The notes: generated from the sequence alone by a model not told the origin. 64,000 bases of DNA from Paraburkholderia tropica (GCF_914484835.1 NZ_CAJZAR010000039.1:1-64000), one strand, 5' to 3'. Shown: positions 1 through 8,505, counted from the stretch's first letter. A program made the numbers and translations.

Positions 1-194
1 CGCAAGGCAACGGCGCGCTCGCCCAGGAACACTATCGCAAGGCGGTTTATCTGGAACCCGGTCATTACGAAGCGCTCACGCATCTGGCCGCGCTGCTCGA
101 AGTGCAAGGCGACGCCGAGGGCGCGCGCCGCCTGATGCGCCGCGCCGAACGCGCCGCGCAGCGCGCGCCGGGCCGAGGAGACGCCGATGCGTGA
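1..194 (+). CDS. wspC: WspC-type CheR methyltransferase, C-terminal end (partial)
   Basis: Only the last 63 codons are present; the reading frame begins at base 3 and stops with TGA at 192-194. The visible part is a tetratricopeptide-like helical pair (EHYRKAVYLEPGHYEALTHL, then LLEVQGDAEGARRLMRRAER). WspC proteins are CheR-type methyltransferases with a C-terminal TPR; they methylate the membrane receptor WspA and so set its sensitivity. The methyltransferase domain lies outside the window. Identity rests on the TPR tail and on the gene lying directly before wspD, wspE, wspF and wspR. Its end overlaps the start of the next gene by 8 bases, which suggests translational coupling. Confidence 0.8.
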   Translation, partial: QGNGALAQEHYRKAVYLEPGHYEALTHLAALLEVQGDAEGARRLMRRAERAAQRAPGRGDADA

Positions 195-954
195 AGCACA
201 CGCGATGGACGATGTGAACGATCTGAACGCGCCGCAAGACGCGTCGCAGCGCGTGCCGTTCGACGCCTGCTGGAAAAGTATCGGCGTGCTCGGCGACAAC
301 TCGTGTCCGAAGCTCGCGGAATACATTCGCTGCCTCAATTGCCCCGTGTTCGAACAGGCCGCCGCGCGCATGCTCGACCGGCCCGCGCGGCACGATCTGC
401 GCGACGATGTACGCGATGTACACGACAGTCATCGGCAGGGCGAATCATCGGGATTGCGAAATAATCATGCGTCGCGCAGCAGCGCGGGGCAGACCGGATC
501 GCTGGTGTTCCGCGTCGGCGCGGAATGGCTCGCGCTGCCCGCGCAGGCGCTGCGTTACGTGGGCGAATCGCGGCCCGTGCATTCGTTGCCGCATCGGCGC
601 AGCCCGGCCGTGCTGGGCGTCGTGAACGTGCGCGGCGTGCTCACGCTCGCGGCGTCGCTGGCGGAGTTGCTGCATATCGACGCCAGCGCATCGGCGACGA
701 CGTCGACAACCGCGGCGCGCGCGGCGACGCCCCGTCTGCTCGTGACGGAATGGGGCGGCGAGACCACGGCGTTTCCCGTCGACGATGTCGACGGCGTCGC
801 GTGGTTCGGCGCGGAGGAACTGCTGCCCGCGCCCGCCACGCTCGCGCACGCGGCGGGCCGCCACGTGCGCGGCGTGTTCGTGTGGCGCGGCCGCTCGGTG
901 GGCGTGCTCGAACCCGACGCGCTGTTCGGCGCGCTTGCGAGGAGTCTGCGATGA
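187..954 (+). CDS. wspD: WspD, CheW-type coupling protein
   Basis: A 255-residue CheW-domain adaptor that links the Wsp receptor to the kinase WspE. The N-terminal 60 residues carry the cysteine-containing motif typical of Wsp coupling proteins (CWKSIGVLGDNSCPKLAEYI, then CLNCPVFEQ). The CheW fold spans about residues 98-250, starting SLVFRVGAEWLALPAQAL, with the characteristic VLGVVNVRGVLTL segment. The ATG at 187 overlaps the wspC stop, and the TGA at 952-954 overlaps the wspE ATG at 951, so the genes form one tightly coupled operon. Burkholderiales usually have two Wsp CheW proteins; the position after wspC makes this WspD rather than WspB. Confidence 0.88.
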   Translation: MREAHAMDDVNDLNAPQDASQRVPFDACWKSIGVLGDNSCPKLAEYIRCLNCPVFEQAAARMLDRPARHDLRDDVRDVHDSHRQGESSGLRNNHASRSSAGQTGSLVFRVGAEWLALPAQALRYVGESRPVHSLPHRRSPAVLGVVNVRGVLTLAASLAELLHIDASASATTSTTAARAATPRLLVTEWGGETTAFPVDDVDGVAWFGAEELLPAPATLAHAAGRHVRGVFVWRGRSVGVLEPDALFGALARSLR

Positions 955-3407
955 GCGGCCACCACGACGATCCGAACAACGACAGCGCCGACGACCTGAG
1001 CCGGCGCTCGCTGCTCGACCTCTTTCACGAGGAAGCGCAGACGCAGACGCGCACGCTGTCCGCCGGTCTGCTCGCGCTCGAAGCGGCGCCCACGGATGCG
1101 TCCACGCTCGAAGCCTGCATGCGCGCGACGCACTCGCTCAAGGGCGCGGCGCGCATCGTCGGGCTGCCCGAGGCGGTGGAGGTGGCGAGCGCGATGGAGG
1201 ATTGCTTCGTCGCGGCTCAGCATGACGTGCTGACGATCGGCGCGGCGCACATCGACGCGCTGCTGGTCGGCATCGACATGCTGCTCGCGGCGGGCGACCC
1301 GAATGCGCCGCCGCTCGCGCGCGACGCGGTCGAGGCGTTCGTGACGCGGCTCGTGAGCGCGGCGCAGGTTCAGCCGGAGGCGCGGGCTTCGAACGTGCCG
1401 CAAACCGAAACGCGAGGAACGCAAGAAGCGCAAGAAGCGCAAGCGCCGAAGGCCGCCGCGCCCGGCGATGCGGAAGCGCTGCTGGCGGCGAGCATCGCGG
1501 CGCTGCAATCGACGCAAGCCGAACAAGCGGATGAACAGGCGCCGACGCCGCCCGATGCAGCACACGCCATAACGAACACGGCAACGATAGAAACCGCGTC
1601 GCCGTCGGCATCGTCATCTAATGCAGCGTCTGGCGCGCCCCACGAAAGCCACCGCATGCTGCGCGTGCGCGCGGGCACGCTCGACCGGCTGCTCGGGCTC
1701 GCGGGCGAGTCGCTGGTGGAGTCGCGCCGCATTCGTCCGTTCGCCGACGGCCTGCTGCGCGTGCGCCGCGCGCAGAACGGCGTGCTGGCCGCGCTCGGCC
1801 AGTTCCACGAACGCCACGGCGACACGCTGGACGCCGACGCGCGCGCCTCGCTCGCCGACGTGCGCGCGGCGCTCGGCGCGCTCGAACGCCAGCTCGCCGA
1901 ACGTTTCGACGACCTCGACCGCATCGACCGGCGCGGCACCCAGCTCGCGCAGCGTCTCTACGACGAAGCCCTGCAATGCCGCATGCGTCCGTTCGGCGAC
2001 GCGGCCCACGCCTGGCCGCGCATGGTGCGCGACCTCGCGCGTTCGCTCGGCAAGCGCGTGCGTTTTGTCGTCGATGGCGAAACCACCCAGGTCGATCGCG
2101 ACATCCTCGAACTGCTCGACGCGCCGCTCGGCCATCTGCTGCGCAACGCGCTCGATCACGGCATCGAAGATCCGGCCACGCGTGCGCGCGCGGGCAAGCC
2201 CGAGGAAGCGCGTCTCACGCTCGAAGCGCGTCACAGCGCGGGCAAGCTGCTGATCGCCGTGGCCGACGACGGCGCGGGCGTCGATCTCGACGCGCTCAAA
2301 CGCGCGATCGTCGCGCGCGGGCTCGCGCAGGCCGAGGCCGTGGCGGTGATGTCCGAGCCCGAGTTGCTCGACTTCCTGCTGCTGCCGGGCTTCACGATGC
2401 GCGAGCGCGTCACCGATGTGTCCGGGCGCGGCGTGGGTCTCGACGCCGTGCAGAATTTCGCCAAGGCCGTGCACGGCACGGTGCGCATCGAAAGCGCGGC
2501 GGGGCGCGGCACGCGCTTCGTGCTGCAATTGCCGCTCACGCTGTCGGTGGTGCGCAGCCTGATCGTCGATGTCGCGGGCGAGGCCTATGCGTTTCCGCTC
2601 GCGCACGTGCGGCGCGCCTTGCGCGTGCCGCGCAGTGCGATCGAAATGCTCGAAGGCCAGCAGCACATCGCCTACGAAGGACGGCCCGTGGGCCTCGTGA
2701 CCGCGCGTCAACTGCTCGGCGCCGATGGCCGCGGCATCGCCGAAACGGACGCCGACGATGTGAGCGTCGTGCTGGTCGGCGACGGTGCGGGCCACGAGGC
2801 CGCGCTCTACGGCGTGGCTGTCGACGCCTTCGCGGGCGAGCGCACGCTCGCGGTGCAGCCGCTCGACGCGCGCCTGGGCAAGGTGCGCAACGTGGCCGCC
2901 GCGTCGCTGCTCGAAGACGGCACGGTGGCGCTGATCGTCGACGTCGAGGATATCGTCGCGTCGGTCGGTCGGCTCGTGCGCGACGGGCAGCTTGCGGGCG
3001 TGGCGCGCGGCGCCCAGGCCACGGCGCGCGAACGCAAGCGCATTCTGGTCGTTGAGGACTCCTTGACCGTGCGCGAGCTGGAGCGCAAGCTGCTCGAAAA
3101 ACGCGGCTACGCGGTGACCGTGGCGGTGGACGGCATGGACGGCTGGAACACGCTGCGCAACGGCCAGTTCGATCTCGTCATCACCGACGTGGACATGCCG
3201 CGCATGGACGGCATCGAACTCGTCACGATGATTCGCAACGATGCGCAGCAGCGCGCGGTGCCCGTGATGATCGTCTCGTACAAGGATCGCGAGGACGACC
3301 GCCGGCGCGGTCTCGACGCGGGCGCCGACTATTACCTGACCAAGGGCAGCTTCCACGACGAGGCGCTGCTCGACGCTGTGAACGACCTGATCGGAGAGGC
3401 GACCTGA
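951..3407 (+). CDS. wspE: WspE, hybrid CheA-type histidine kinase with receiver domain
   Basis: An 818-residue cytoplasmic kinase that phosphorylates the diguanylate cyclase WspR and the methylesterase WspF. Domains in order: N-terminal Hpt with phospho-accepting His61 (ATHSLKGAARIVGL); a linker rich in Ala, Gln and Glu (about 140-225); dimerisation and ATP-binding domains with the N box (LLRNALDHGIEDP) and G boxes (VADDGAGVD, VSGRGVGLDAV); a CheW-like regulatory domain; and a C-terminal receiver (from RILVVEDSLTVREL) with phospho-acceptor Asp746 in ITDVDMPRMDG. The ATG at 951 overlaps the wspD stop; longer in-frame extensions would run through wspD and are not credible. All key residues for an active hybrid kinase are present. 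Confidence 0.93.
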   Translation: MSGHHDDPNNDSADDLSRRSLLDLFHEEAQTQTRTLSAGLLALEAAPTDASTLEACMRATHSLKGAARIVGLPEAVEVASAMEDCFVAAQHDVLTIGAAHIDALLVGIDMLLAAGDPNAPPLARDAVEAFVTRLVSAAQVQPEARASNVPQTETRGTQEAQEAQAPKAAAPGDAEALLAASIAALQSTQAEQADEQAPTPPDAAHAITNTATIETASPSASSSNAASGAPHESHRMLRVRAGTLDRLLGLAGESLVESRRIRPFADGLLRVRRAQNGVLAALGQFHERHGDTLDADARASLADVRAALGALERQLAERFDDLDRIDRRGTQLAQRLYDEALQCRMRPFGDAAHAWPRMVRDLARSLGKRVRFVVDGETTQVDRDILELLDAPLGHLLRNALDHGIEDPATRARAGKPEEARLTLEARHSAGKLLIAVADDGAGVDLDALKRAIVARGLAQAEAVAVMSEPELLDFLLLPGFTMRERVTDVSGRGVGLDAVQNFAKAVHGTVRIESAAGRGTRFVLQLPLTLSVVRSLIVDVAGEAYAFPLAHVRRALRVPRSAIEMLEGQQHIAYEGRPVGLVTARQLLGADGRGIAETDADDVSVVLVGDGAGHEAALYGVAVDAFAGERTLAVQPLDARLGKVRNVAAASLLEDGTVALIVDVEDIVASVGRLVRDGQLAGVARGAQATARERKRILVVEDSLTVRELERKLLEKRGYAVTVAVDGMDGWNTLRNGQFDLVITDVDMPRMDGIELVTMIRNDAQQRAVPVMIVSYKDREDDRRRGLDAGADYYLTKGSFHDEALLDAVNDLIGEAT

Positions 3408-4435
3408 TGAACATCGGCATCGCGAACGACATGCCGCTGGCCGTGGAGGCGTTGCGTCACGCCATCGCCAGGCGGCCGGGGCATCGTGTGTTGTGGGTGG
3501 CGCAGGACGGCGAGCAGGCCGCGGACTTCTGCGCCGCGCAGCCGCCCGACGTGATCCTCATGGATCTCGTGATGCCGAAGCTCGACGGCGTGGAAGCCAC
3601 GCGTCGCATCATGGCGCGCTCGCCGTGCCCGATCCTGATCGTCACGAGCAGCGTCGGCGCGAATGCGTGGCGCGTCTACGAGGCGATGGGCGCGGGCGCG
3701 CTCGACGCGGTCGATACGCCCACGCTCGCGGGCCCGGATGCGCGCCGCACGATGGACCTGCTGCTCGCGAAGATCGAACAGATCGGCCGCGTGAACGTGG
3801 TGAGCGACGTGGCGCGCGCGCCGGGCGCGGGCGTCGTCGGCACGGACGCGCGCACGCCGCTGGTGGCGATCGGCGCGTCGGCGGGCGGGCCCACGGCGCT
3901 CGCGACGGTGCTCGGCGCGCTGCCGGCCGGCTTCAACGCGGGCATCGTGATCGTGCAGCACGTCGATCAGTCGTTCGCGGCGGGCATGGCCGACTGGCTC
4001 GACGGACAGACCACGCTGAAGGTGCGCGTCGCCAACGAAGGCGACCGGCCCACGCCCGGCGAGGCGCTGCTCGCGGCCACCAACGACCATCTGTGCATGA
4101 CAGCGGTCGGCAAGCTCGCTTACACTCGCGAGCCGGCGGACACGCCGTACCGGCCTTCCGTCGATACCTTCTTTCACAGCGTGGTGGAGCACTGGCGCGG
4201 GACCGCGATCGGCGTGCTGCTGACCGGCATGGGCCGCGACGGCGCGATCGGCCTGAAGGCCATGCGCGCCAAGGGCTATTACACGATCGCCCAGGACGCC
4301 GCGACGAGCGCCGTCTACGGCATGCCGAAGGCGGCCGCCGCGCTCGATGCCGCGCGCGCGATCCTGCCGCTGCCCGCCATCGCCGCCGAACTGCGCCATT
4401 GCGTCGGGTTGCCCGGCGCGGGGCGCCCCGAGTAA
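3407..4435 (+). CDS. wspF: WspF, CheB-type receptor methylesterase
   Basis: A 342-residue response regulator with a methylesterase output, which resets the Wsp receptor by removing methyl groups. The N-terminal receiver carries Asp53 (DVILMDLVMPKLDG). The C-terminal CheB domain has the full catalytic triad: Ser158 (IGASAGGPTALA), His185 (VIVQHVDQSF) and Asp278 (LTGMGRDGAIGLKAM). The ATG at 3407 shares its A with the TGA of wspE, so translation is coupled. In Pseudomonas, loss of wspF locks the pathway on and raises c-di-GMP, giving wrinkled colonies; here the gene looks intact. Length is normal for the family. Confidence 0.92.
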   Translation: MNIGIANDMPLAVEALRHAIARRPGHRVLWVAQDGEQAADFCAAQPPDVILMDLVMPKLDGVEATRRIMARSPCPILIVTSSVGANAWRVYEAMGAGALDAVDTPTLAGPDARRTMDLLLAKIEQIGRVNVVSDVARAPGAGVVGTDARTPLVAIGASAGGPTALATVLGALPAGFNAGIVIVQHVDQSFAAGMADWLDGQTTLKVRVANEGDRPTPGEALLAATNDHLCMTAVGKLAYTREPADTPYRPSVDTFFHSVVEHWRGTAIGVLLTGMGRDGAIGLKAMRAKGYYTIAQDAATSAVYGMPKAAAALDAARAILPLPAIAAELRHCVGLPGAGRPE

Positions 4436-4464
4436 CGAGAGAACCGGAGCCGAGGCGCGTATCG

Positions 4465-4503
4465 ATGCCTGACTCGACCCAATTCATGCGACCGAAATCA
4501 TGA
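4465..4503 (+). CDS. Possible 12-codon leader ORF overlapping the wspR start
   Basis: Between wspF and wspR an ATG at 4465 opens a 12-residue frame (MPDSTQFMRPKS) ending at TGA 4501-4503. Its stop overlaps the wspR ATG in an ATGA arrangement. A purine-rich stretch (GGAGCCGAGG) sits about 9 bases before the leader ATG, while no good Shine-Dalgarno sequence stands directly before the wspR ATG. The layout would couple wspR translation to the leader. This is an inference from arrangement only; no homology is known for the peptide. Confidence 0.35.
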   Translation: MPDSTQFMRPKS

Positions 4504-5615
4504 CCGAGAAGCCGAACCCGACACCCGGAGCCGAGTCCGCACTGGCCGATGGCGGCCCCGACGAGGCTTCGCTCGAACGGGCGCTGGACGCCGTGCGCAA
4601 CGCGCTCGCGCAGCCCTTGCCGAACGCGGACGTGCCGATGATGGTGCTGCTCGTCGACGACCAGGCGATCGTCGCCGAGGCCGTGCGGCGCGCGCTGGCC
4701 GCCGAGCGCGAGATCGATTTCCACTACTGCGCGCATCCCGACCAGGCCGTGCGCATGGCCGAGGAAGTGCGCCCCACGGTGATCCTCCAGGACCTCGTGA
4801 TGCCGGGCACCGACGGCCTCACGCTCGTGCGCGCCTACCGCGCCAACGACGCCACGCGCGACGTGCCGATCATCGTGCTCTCGACCAAGGAGGAGCCCGC
4901 GATCAAGAGCGCGGCGTTCGCGGCGGGCGCGAACGATTACCTCGTGAAGCTGCCCGACAGCATCGAGCTGATCGCGCGCATCAAGCACCACTCGCGCTCG
5001 TTTGTGAACATGCTTCAGCGCGACGAGGCGTATCGCGCGCTGCGCCGCTCGCAGCAGGAACTGCTGAAGGCGAATCTCGAACTGCGCCGCCTCACGCATT
5101 CCGATGGTTTGACGGGGCTGTCGAACCGCCGCTATCTCGACGAATTTCTCGGCGCGGAATGGCGCCGCGCGCAGCGCGAGAGCACCGAGGTGTCGCTGCT
5201 GATGATCGACGTCGATTACTTCAAGCCCTATAACGACACCTATGGCCACGTGGCCGGCGACAACGTGCTGCGTTCCGTGGCCACGACGATCCGCCGCGAG
5301 GTGAAGCAGCCGCGCGATCTGGTGGCGCGTTTCGGCGGCGAGGAATTCGCCGTGGTGCTGCCGGGCGCGGGCAGCGTGTTCGCGCGCATGGTCGCGGAGA
5401 AAATGCGCCGCGACGTGGCCGCGCTGCAACTGCCTCACGTCGGCTCGAAGGTGAGCGAGCATCTGACGATCAGCGTGGGCGTGGCGACGCTGACGCCGAC
5501 GGCGGGTATCGCCGAGACCGCGCTGATCGAGGAAGCCGACGCCGCGCTGTATCGCGCCAAGCGCGAAGGGCGCAACCGTGTGGTGTTTTCGACGGGCGGG
5601 GCGGGGCGCGGATGA
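4500..5615 (+). CDS. wspR: WspR, response-regulator diguanylate cyclase
   Basis: A 371-residue output protein of the Wsp pathway that makes c-di-GMP from two GTP when phosphorylated. The N-terminal receiver has phospho-acceptor Asp98 (VILQDLVMPGTDG). A helical stalk (about 170-200) leads to the GGDEF domain from SDGLTGLSNRRYLDEF, with an intact catalytic GGEEF at 279-283. The product-inhibition I-site, normally RxxD five residues before GGEEF, reads QPRD at 270-273, so the first Arg is replaced. It is the last wsp gene, 64 bases after wspF, and is followed by a strong terminator. Confidence 0.93.
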   Translation: MTEKPNPTPGAESALADGGPDEASLERALDAVRNALAQPLPNADVPMMVLLVDDQAIVAEAVRRALAAEREIDFHYCAHPDQAVRMAEEVRPTVILQDLVMPGTDGLTLVRAYRANDATRDVPIIVLSTKEEPAIKSAAFAAGANDYLVKLPDSIELIARIKHHSRSFVNMLQRDEAYRALRRSQQELLKANLELRRLTHSDGLTGLSNRRYLDEFLGAEWRRAQRESTEVSLLMIDVDYFKPYNDTYGHVAGDNVLRSVATTIRREVKQPRDLVARFGGEEFAVVLPGAGSVFARMVAEKMRRDVAALQLPHVGSKVSEHLTISVGVATLTPTAGIAETALIEEADAALYRAKREGRNRVVFSTGGAGRG

Positions 5616-5685
5616 TGCGTTGATCGACGTTGCGTTGTTTCGTTGCTTTGTTTCATTGCGTTGGCAACGAGACATTGCGTTGAAA

Positions 5686-5712
5686 GAAAAGCCCGCATTT
5701 TGCGGGCTTTTC
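5686..5712 (+). terminator. Rho-independent terminator of the wsp operon
   Basis: A perfect inverted repeat, gaaaagcccgca / tgcgggcttttc, with a short T-rich loop and a terminal T-run, lies 70 bases after the wspR stop. Its A-rich left arm lets it also work for the converging minus-strand gene ending at 5753. Confidence 0.88.
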
Positions 5713-5752
5713 TGTTTGCGCTGGGTGCTTGCGCGAAGTGCTCGCGCGCGTG

Positions 5753-6175
5753 TCAGGCTTTGACCGCGAATGCCTTCGCGAGCGCCTGCAAGCCATCGCG
5801 ATAAATGCCTTCGAACAGCGCGCTGGCCTCGGCGTCGCTCACGCCGACGGGCGTGAATTCGCCCGACCATTCGACCTGCGCGGCGCGGCCGTCTTCGATC
5901 TCGCGCACCTGCAAGGTCGAGCGATACGCGGTGACCGGAAACGGCGCTTCGAGAATCGAATAGCTGTAGCTGCGCGCGCGCTGATCGAACGCTTCCAGAC
6001 GCTCGACGATCACGTCGCCGCCCGGCGTCGCGAGACGGCGCACGCGGCCGCCTTCGCTCAATTCGCTCGACGGAATATAGGGCAGCCAGTCGGGCAGCGA
6101 ATTGAAGCCGCCGATCAACTGCCACACGGCGTCGGGCGTGGCGGCAATGCGGATGGACGATTGGGCTTGTGCCAT
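5753..6175 (-). CDS. SRPBCC-family (START-like) protein
   Basis: A 140-residue protein with the polyketide cyclase/START-like (SRPBCC) fold, which forms a hydrophobic pocket for small ligands. The N-terminus SSIRIAATPDAVWQLIGGFN and the segment RRLATPGGDVIVERLEAFD are typical of the family. The start was placed at the inner ATG at 6175 because AAGGAGCGCGCC precedes it directly; the longer frame from 6223 would overlap the upstream gene. It lies 10 bases after the aldo/keto reductase gene and is probably co-transcribed with it. Substrate unknown; the family has no common reaction. Confidence 0.75.
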   Translation of the reverse strand: MAQAQSSIRIAATPDAVWQLIGGFNSLPDWLPYIPSSELSEGGRVRRLATPGGDVIVERLEAFDQRARSYSYSILEAPFPVTAYRSTLQVREIEDGRAAQVEWSGEFTPVGVSDAEASALFEGIYRDGLQALAKAFAVKA

Positions 6176-6185
6176 GGCGCGCTCC

Positions 6186-7235
6186 TTATGCGTGGGCGTG
6201 GGCGTTGATGTTTGCATCGGCATCGCCCGGCAGCGGCGCGTTCGCCGCCACGAGGTTTTGCTCGCGCAGATCGCGCCAGAAACCGGCGGGAATCGCTTCC
6301 TTCACGGCGGCGTGATCTTCCGCGATGCGTTCGGGCTTGCTCGCGCCCGGAATCACGGCGGCGACCACCGGATTCGCCAGCACGAATTGCAGCGCGGCAG
6401 CCTTCACACTCACCTGATGCCGCTCGGCGATGGCCTTGATCTTCGCAACCTTGGCGAGAATTGCCGGCGACGCTTTCTGATATTCGAAGTTCGCGCCGCC
6501 CGCGAGCACGCCCGAGCTATACGGGCCGCCCGCGACGATCTCCACATGTTGCGCGGCGGCGGCCGGCATCAGGCGTTGCAGCGCGCGTTCGTGATCGAGC
6601 AGCGAATAGCGGCCCGCGAGCAGGAAGCCGTCGGGTTTCGTTTCGGCGAGATCGAGCAGCAGTTCGCACGGTTCGACGCGGTTTACGCCGAGTCCCCACG
6701 CCTTGATGACGCCTTCGTCGCGCAGACGGGACAGCGCACGGAATGCGCCCTTGCGCGCGGTCTCGAATACGCTCAGCCATTCGTCGCCGTAGAAGTCCTG
6801 CGCAACGTCGTGTACCCAGACGATATCGAGCCGGTCGGTCTTGAGGCGCTTGAGGCTGTCTTCGACCGAACGCAGCGTGGCATCGGCCGTATAGTCGTTG
6901 ACGATTTTGTTAGGACGGCCAAATGCAAAGACGCCGCCTTTTTCGCCGAGATCGCGTGCGCTCGCGTCCTCGATTTCGTCGAGAATCACGCGGCCCACTT
7001 TCGTGCTCAGCACGTAGTCGTCGCGACGGTAGGCGGCGAGCGCGTCGCCCAAACGCATTTCGGAGAGGCCCGCGCCGTAAAGCGGGGCCGTATCGAAATA
7101 ACGCACGCCCTGGTCCCAGGCGGCCTTGACGGTCGCCAGCGCCTCGTCTTCGGGGATGTTGCGGAACATGTTGCCCAGCGGCGCCGCGCCAAAGCCCAGA
7201 AGGGTTCCCGCCGGCAATTTATCCTTGATACTCAT
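6186..7235 (-). CDS. Aldo/keto reductase
   Basis: A 349-residue NAD(P)H-dependent oxidoreductase of the aldo/keto reductase superfamily, resembling the D-threo-aldose dehydrogenase / pyridoxal dehydrogenase branch. It shows the N-terminal barrel motif GFGAAPLGNMF, the catalytic Asp/Tyr segment GVRYFDTAPLYGAGLSE, the catalytic Lys in STKVGR, the His in DIVWVHDV, and the C-terminal cofactor-binding stretch AAVIPGASKPERI. It is the first gene of a two-gene minus-strand unit with the SRPBCC protein and is divergent from a LysR regulator, which probably controls it. The exact substrate cannot be read from sequence. Confidence 0.87.
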   Translation of the reverse strand: MSIKDKLPAGTLLGFGAAPLGNMFRNIPEDEALATVKAAWDQGVRYFDTAPLYGAGLSEMRLGDALAAYRRDDYVLSTKVGRVILDEIEDASARDLGEKGGVFAFGRPNKIVNDYTADATLRSVEDSLKRLKTDRLDIVWVHDVAQDFYGDEWLSVFETARKGAFRALSRLRDEGVIKAWGLGVNRVEPCELLLDLAETKPDGFLLAGRYSLLDHERALQRLMPAAAAQHVEIVAGGPYSSGVLAGGANFEYQKASPAILAKVAKIKAIAERHQVSVKAAALQFVLANPVVAAVIPGASKPERIAEDHAAVKEAIPAGFWRDLREQNLVAANAPLPGDADANINAHAHA

Positions 7236-7283
7236 CGACTTGCTCCTTGTGTTCGAGTCGGTAGGGCAAGTCTAGGTTGGCGA

Positions 7284-7322
7284 GTTGAGTCTGTCTAAGA
7301 CATAATTCGACACAGTTGAGTC
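7284..7322. promoter_or_regulatory. Candidate LysR operator between the reductase and lysR genes
   Basis: The 101-base divergent intergenic region holds two identical octamers, gttgagtc, at 7284-7291 and 7315-7322, 31 bases (about three helical turns) apart. Between them lies the perfect 11-base palindrome tgtctaagaca at 7292-7302. Phased repeats around a palindrome fit a LysR-type binding region; assignment to the adjacent regulator is inference. Confidence 0.45.
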
Positions 7323-7336
7323 CTGAGAGGTCTGAT

Positions 7337-8251
7337 ATGTTGGACATTCGCCAGTTGCATTATTTCGTGGCGGTCGCGGAGGAAGAACACGTGGGCCGCG
7401 CGGCCGAACGGCTGCATATTTCGCAGTCGCCGCTGAGCCGCCAGATCGCCCAGCTCGAAGAGAACCTGGGCCTGACGCTGTTCGAGCGCTCGCAGCAGCG
7501 CATTCGTTTGACGACCGACGGGCGCACGTTTCTCGCCGAGACCCAGGCGTTCCTCACGCACGCGAAGCGGCTCGAATCGCTCGCGCGGCGGCTTGGGCGC
7601 GGCGACGAGGGCGGGCTCTGTATCGGCTATCTGGAGAACGCGATGCATTCGGGCGTGTTGCCGGATGCGTTGCGGCATCTGCGTGCGCAGCGGCCCGACG
7701 TGCATATCGCGCTCTACAACCAGCATTCGGAGGAGCAACTGACGGGGCTGCGTCAGCGCAGTCTCGACGTGGCACTAGTCTGCGATCCGCCCGCCGCGGA
7801 CGATCCCGATCTCGAAGCCGCGCAGGTGCTCGACGATCCGATGCTGCTCGCGATCCCGCAGGGGCATCCGCTCGCGCATGCCGAAGCGATCACGCCCGAC
7901 GATCTGGCCGCGCAACAGTGGATTGGCGTGACGCATACCGAAGGCGCGCTGCGTCATGACAACTTCGTCGCGGCCTGCGCGAAGGCGGGCTTCACGCCCA
8001 CGATCGCGCTCGAAGCGACGGAGCCGCTGGCGGCGCTCGGGCTGGTGGCGGCGGGACTGGGTTTGACGATGATCCAGCAGAGCTTGCGGCATCAGGCGCC
8101 GGCCGGCGTCGTGCTGCGCGAGCTGTCGTGGTTCAGCTATCGCACGGCGTTGTGGGCCGCGTGGCATCGGGTCAATCTGCGGCCACTCGTCGAGCACTTC
8201 CGCACGACGCTGCTGGATAACGGCGCGCGTGGCGCGACAATTCCAGGCTGA
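7337..8251 (+). CDS. LysR-family transcriptional regulator
   Basis: A 304-residue LysR regulator. The winged helix-turn-helix spans residues 1-60 (MLDIRQLHYFVAVAEEEHVG, then AAERLHISQSPLSRQIAQLE), followed by the periplasmic-binding-like effector domain from about residue 90. The ATG at 7337 was chosen because gagagg stands before it; a TTG seven codons upstream is possible but poorer. It is divergent from the aldo/keto reductase gene, the usual arrangement for a LysR activator and its target. The effector is unknown. Confidence 0.9.
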   Translation: MLDIRQLHYFVAVAEEEHVGRAAERLHISQSPLSRQIAQLEENLGLTLFERSQQRIRLTTDGRTFLAETQAFLTHAKRLESLARRLGRGDEGGLCIGYLENAMHSGVLPDALRHLRAQRPDVHIALYNQHSEEQLTGLRQRSLDVALVCDPPAADDPDLEAAQVLDDPMLLAIPQGHPLAHAEAITPDDLAAQQWIGVTHTEGALRHDNFVAACAKAGFTPTIALEATEPLAALGLVAAGLGLTMIQQSLRHQAPAGVVLRELSWFSYRTALWAAWHRVNLRPLVEHFRTTLLDNGARGATIPG

Positions 8252-8391
8252 TTGAAACACTGCACCCGCGCGGGCGGTTAGGCTTTCGCATTGCCCGCGC
8301 ATTCTCCGAATTTTTTACCGGTGCATATTGTCATTCAGCGCCATTCAAAGCCGTTCTTTCACGCGATAAACAAGCGTTTCGCATACGCCGT

Positions 8392-8412
8392 GCCCTGTCA
8401 ATTTTGCAGGGC
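8392..8412. promoter_or_regulatory. Small inverted repeat in the AT-rich leader
   Basis: gccctg and cagggc face each other across a nine-base loop (tcaattttg). It may be a weak terminator remnant of the lysR transcript or part of the regulatory region; there is no T-run directly after the stem. Confidence 0.3.
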
Positions 8413-8467
8413 GCGGATTTATATATTGGCGCTTTTACCGTCTTTTAATCCAGTGCGCAAAAAAACA

Positions 8468-8505
8468 TTTAAATCTGGATTTAAAGCTTGAAGTAAGCAA
8501 GCTTT
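8468..8505. promoter_or_regulatory. Two overlapping perfect palindromes upstream of the autotransporter
   Basis: tttaaatc-tg-gatttaaa (8468-8485) is immediately followed, sharing three A residues, by aaagcttg-aagtaag-caagcttt (8483-8505). Both are perfect inverted repeats. Head-to-tail palindromes in an AT-rich patch about 400 bases before a large surface-protein gene look like operator sites for a dimeric regulator, though mutually exclusive RNA hairpins are also possible. Confidence 0.5.

Noticed and set aside
525..950. Upstream extension of wspE through wspD
   Set aside because: The sequence before 951 in that frame is Arg/Ala-rich nonsense overlapping wspD; the coupled ATG at 951 fits the family start.
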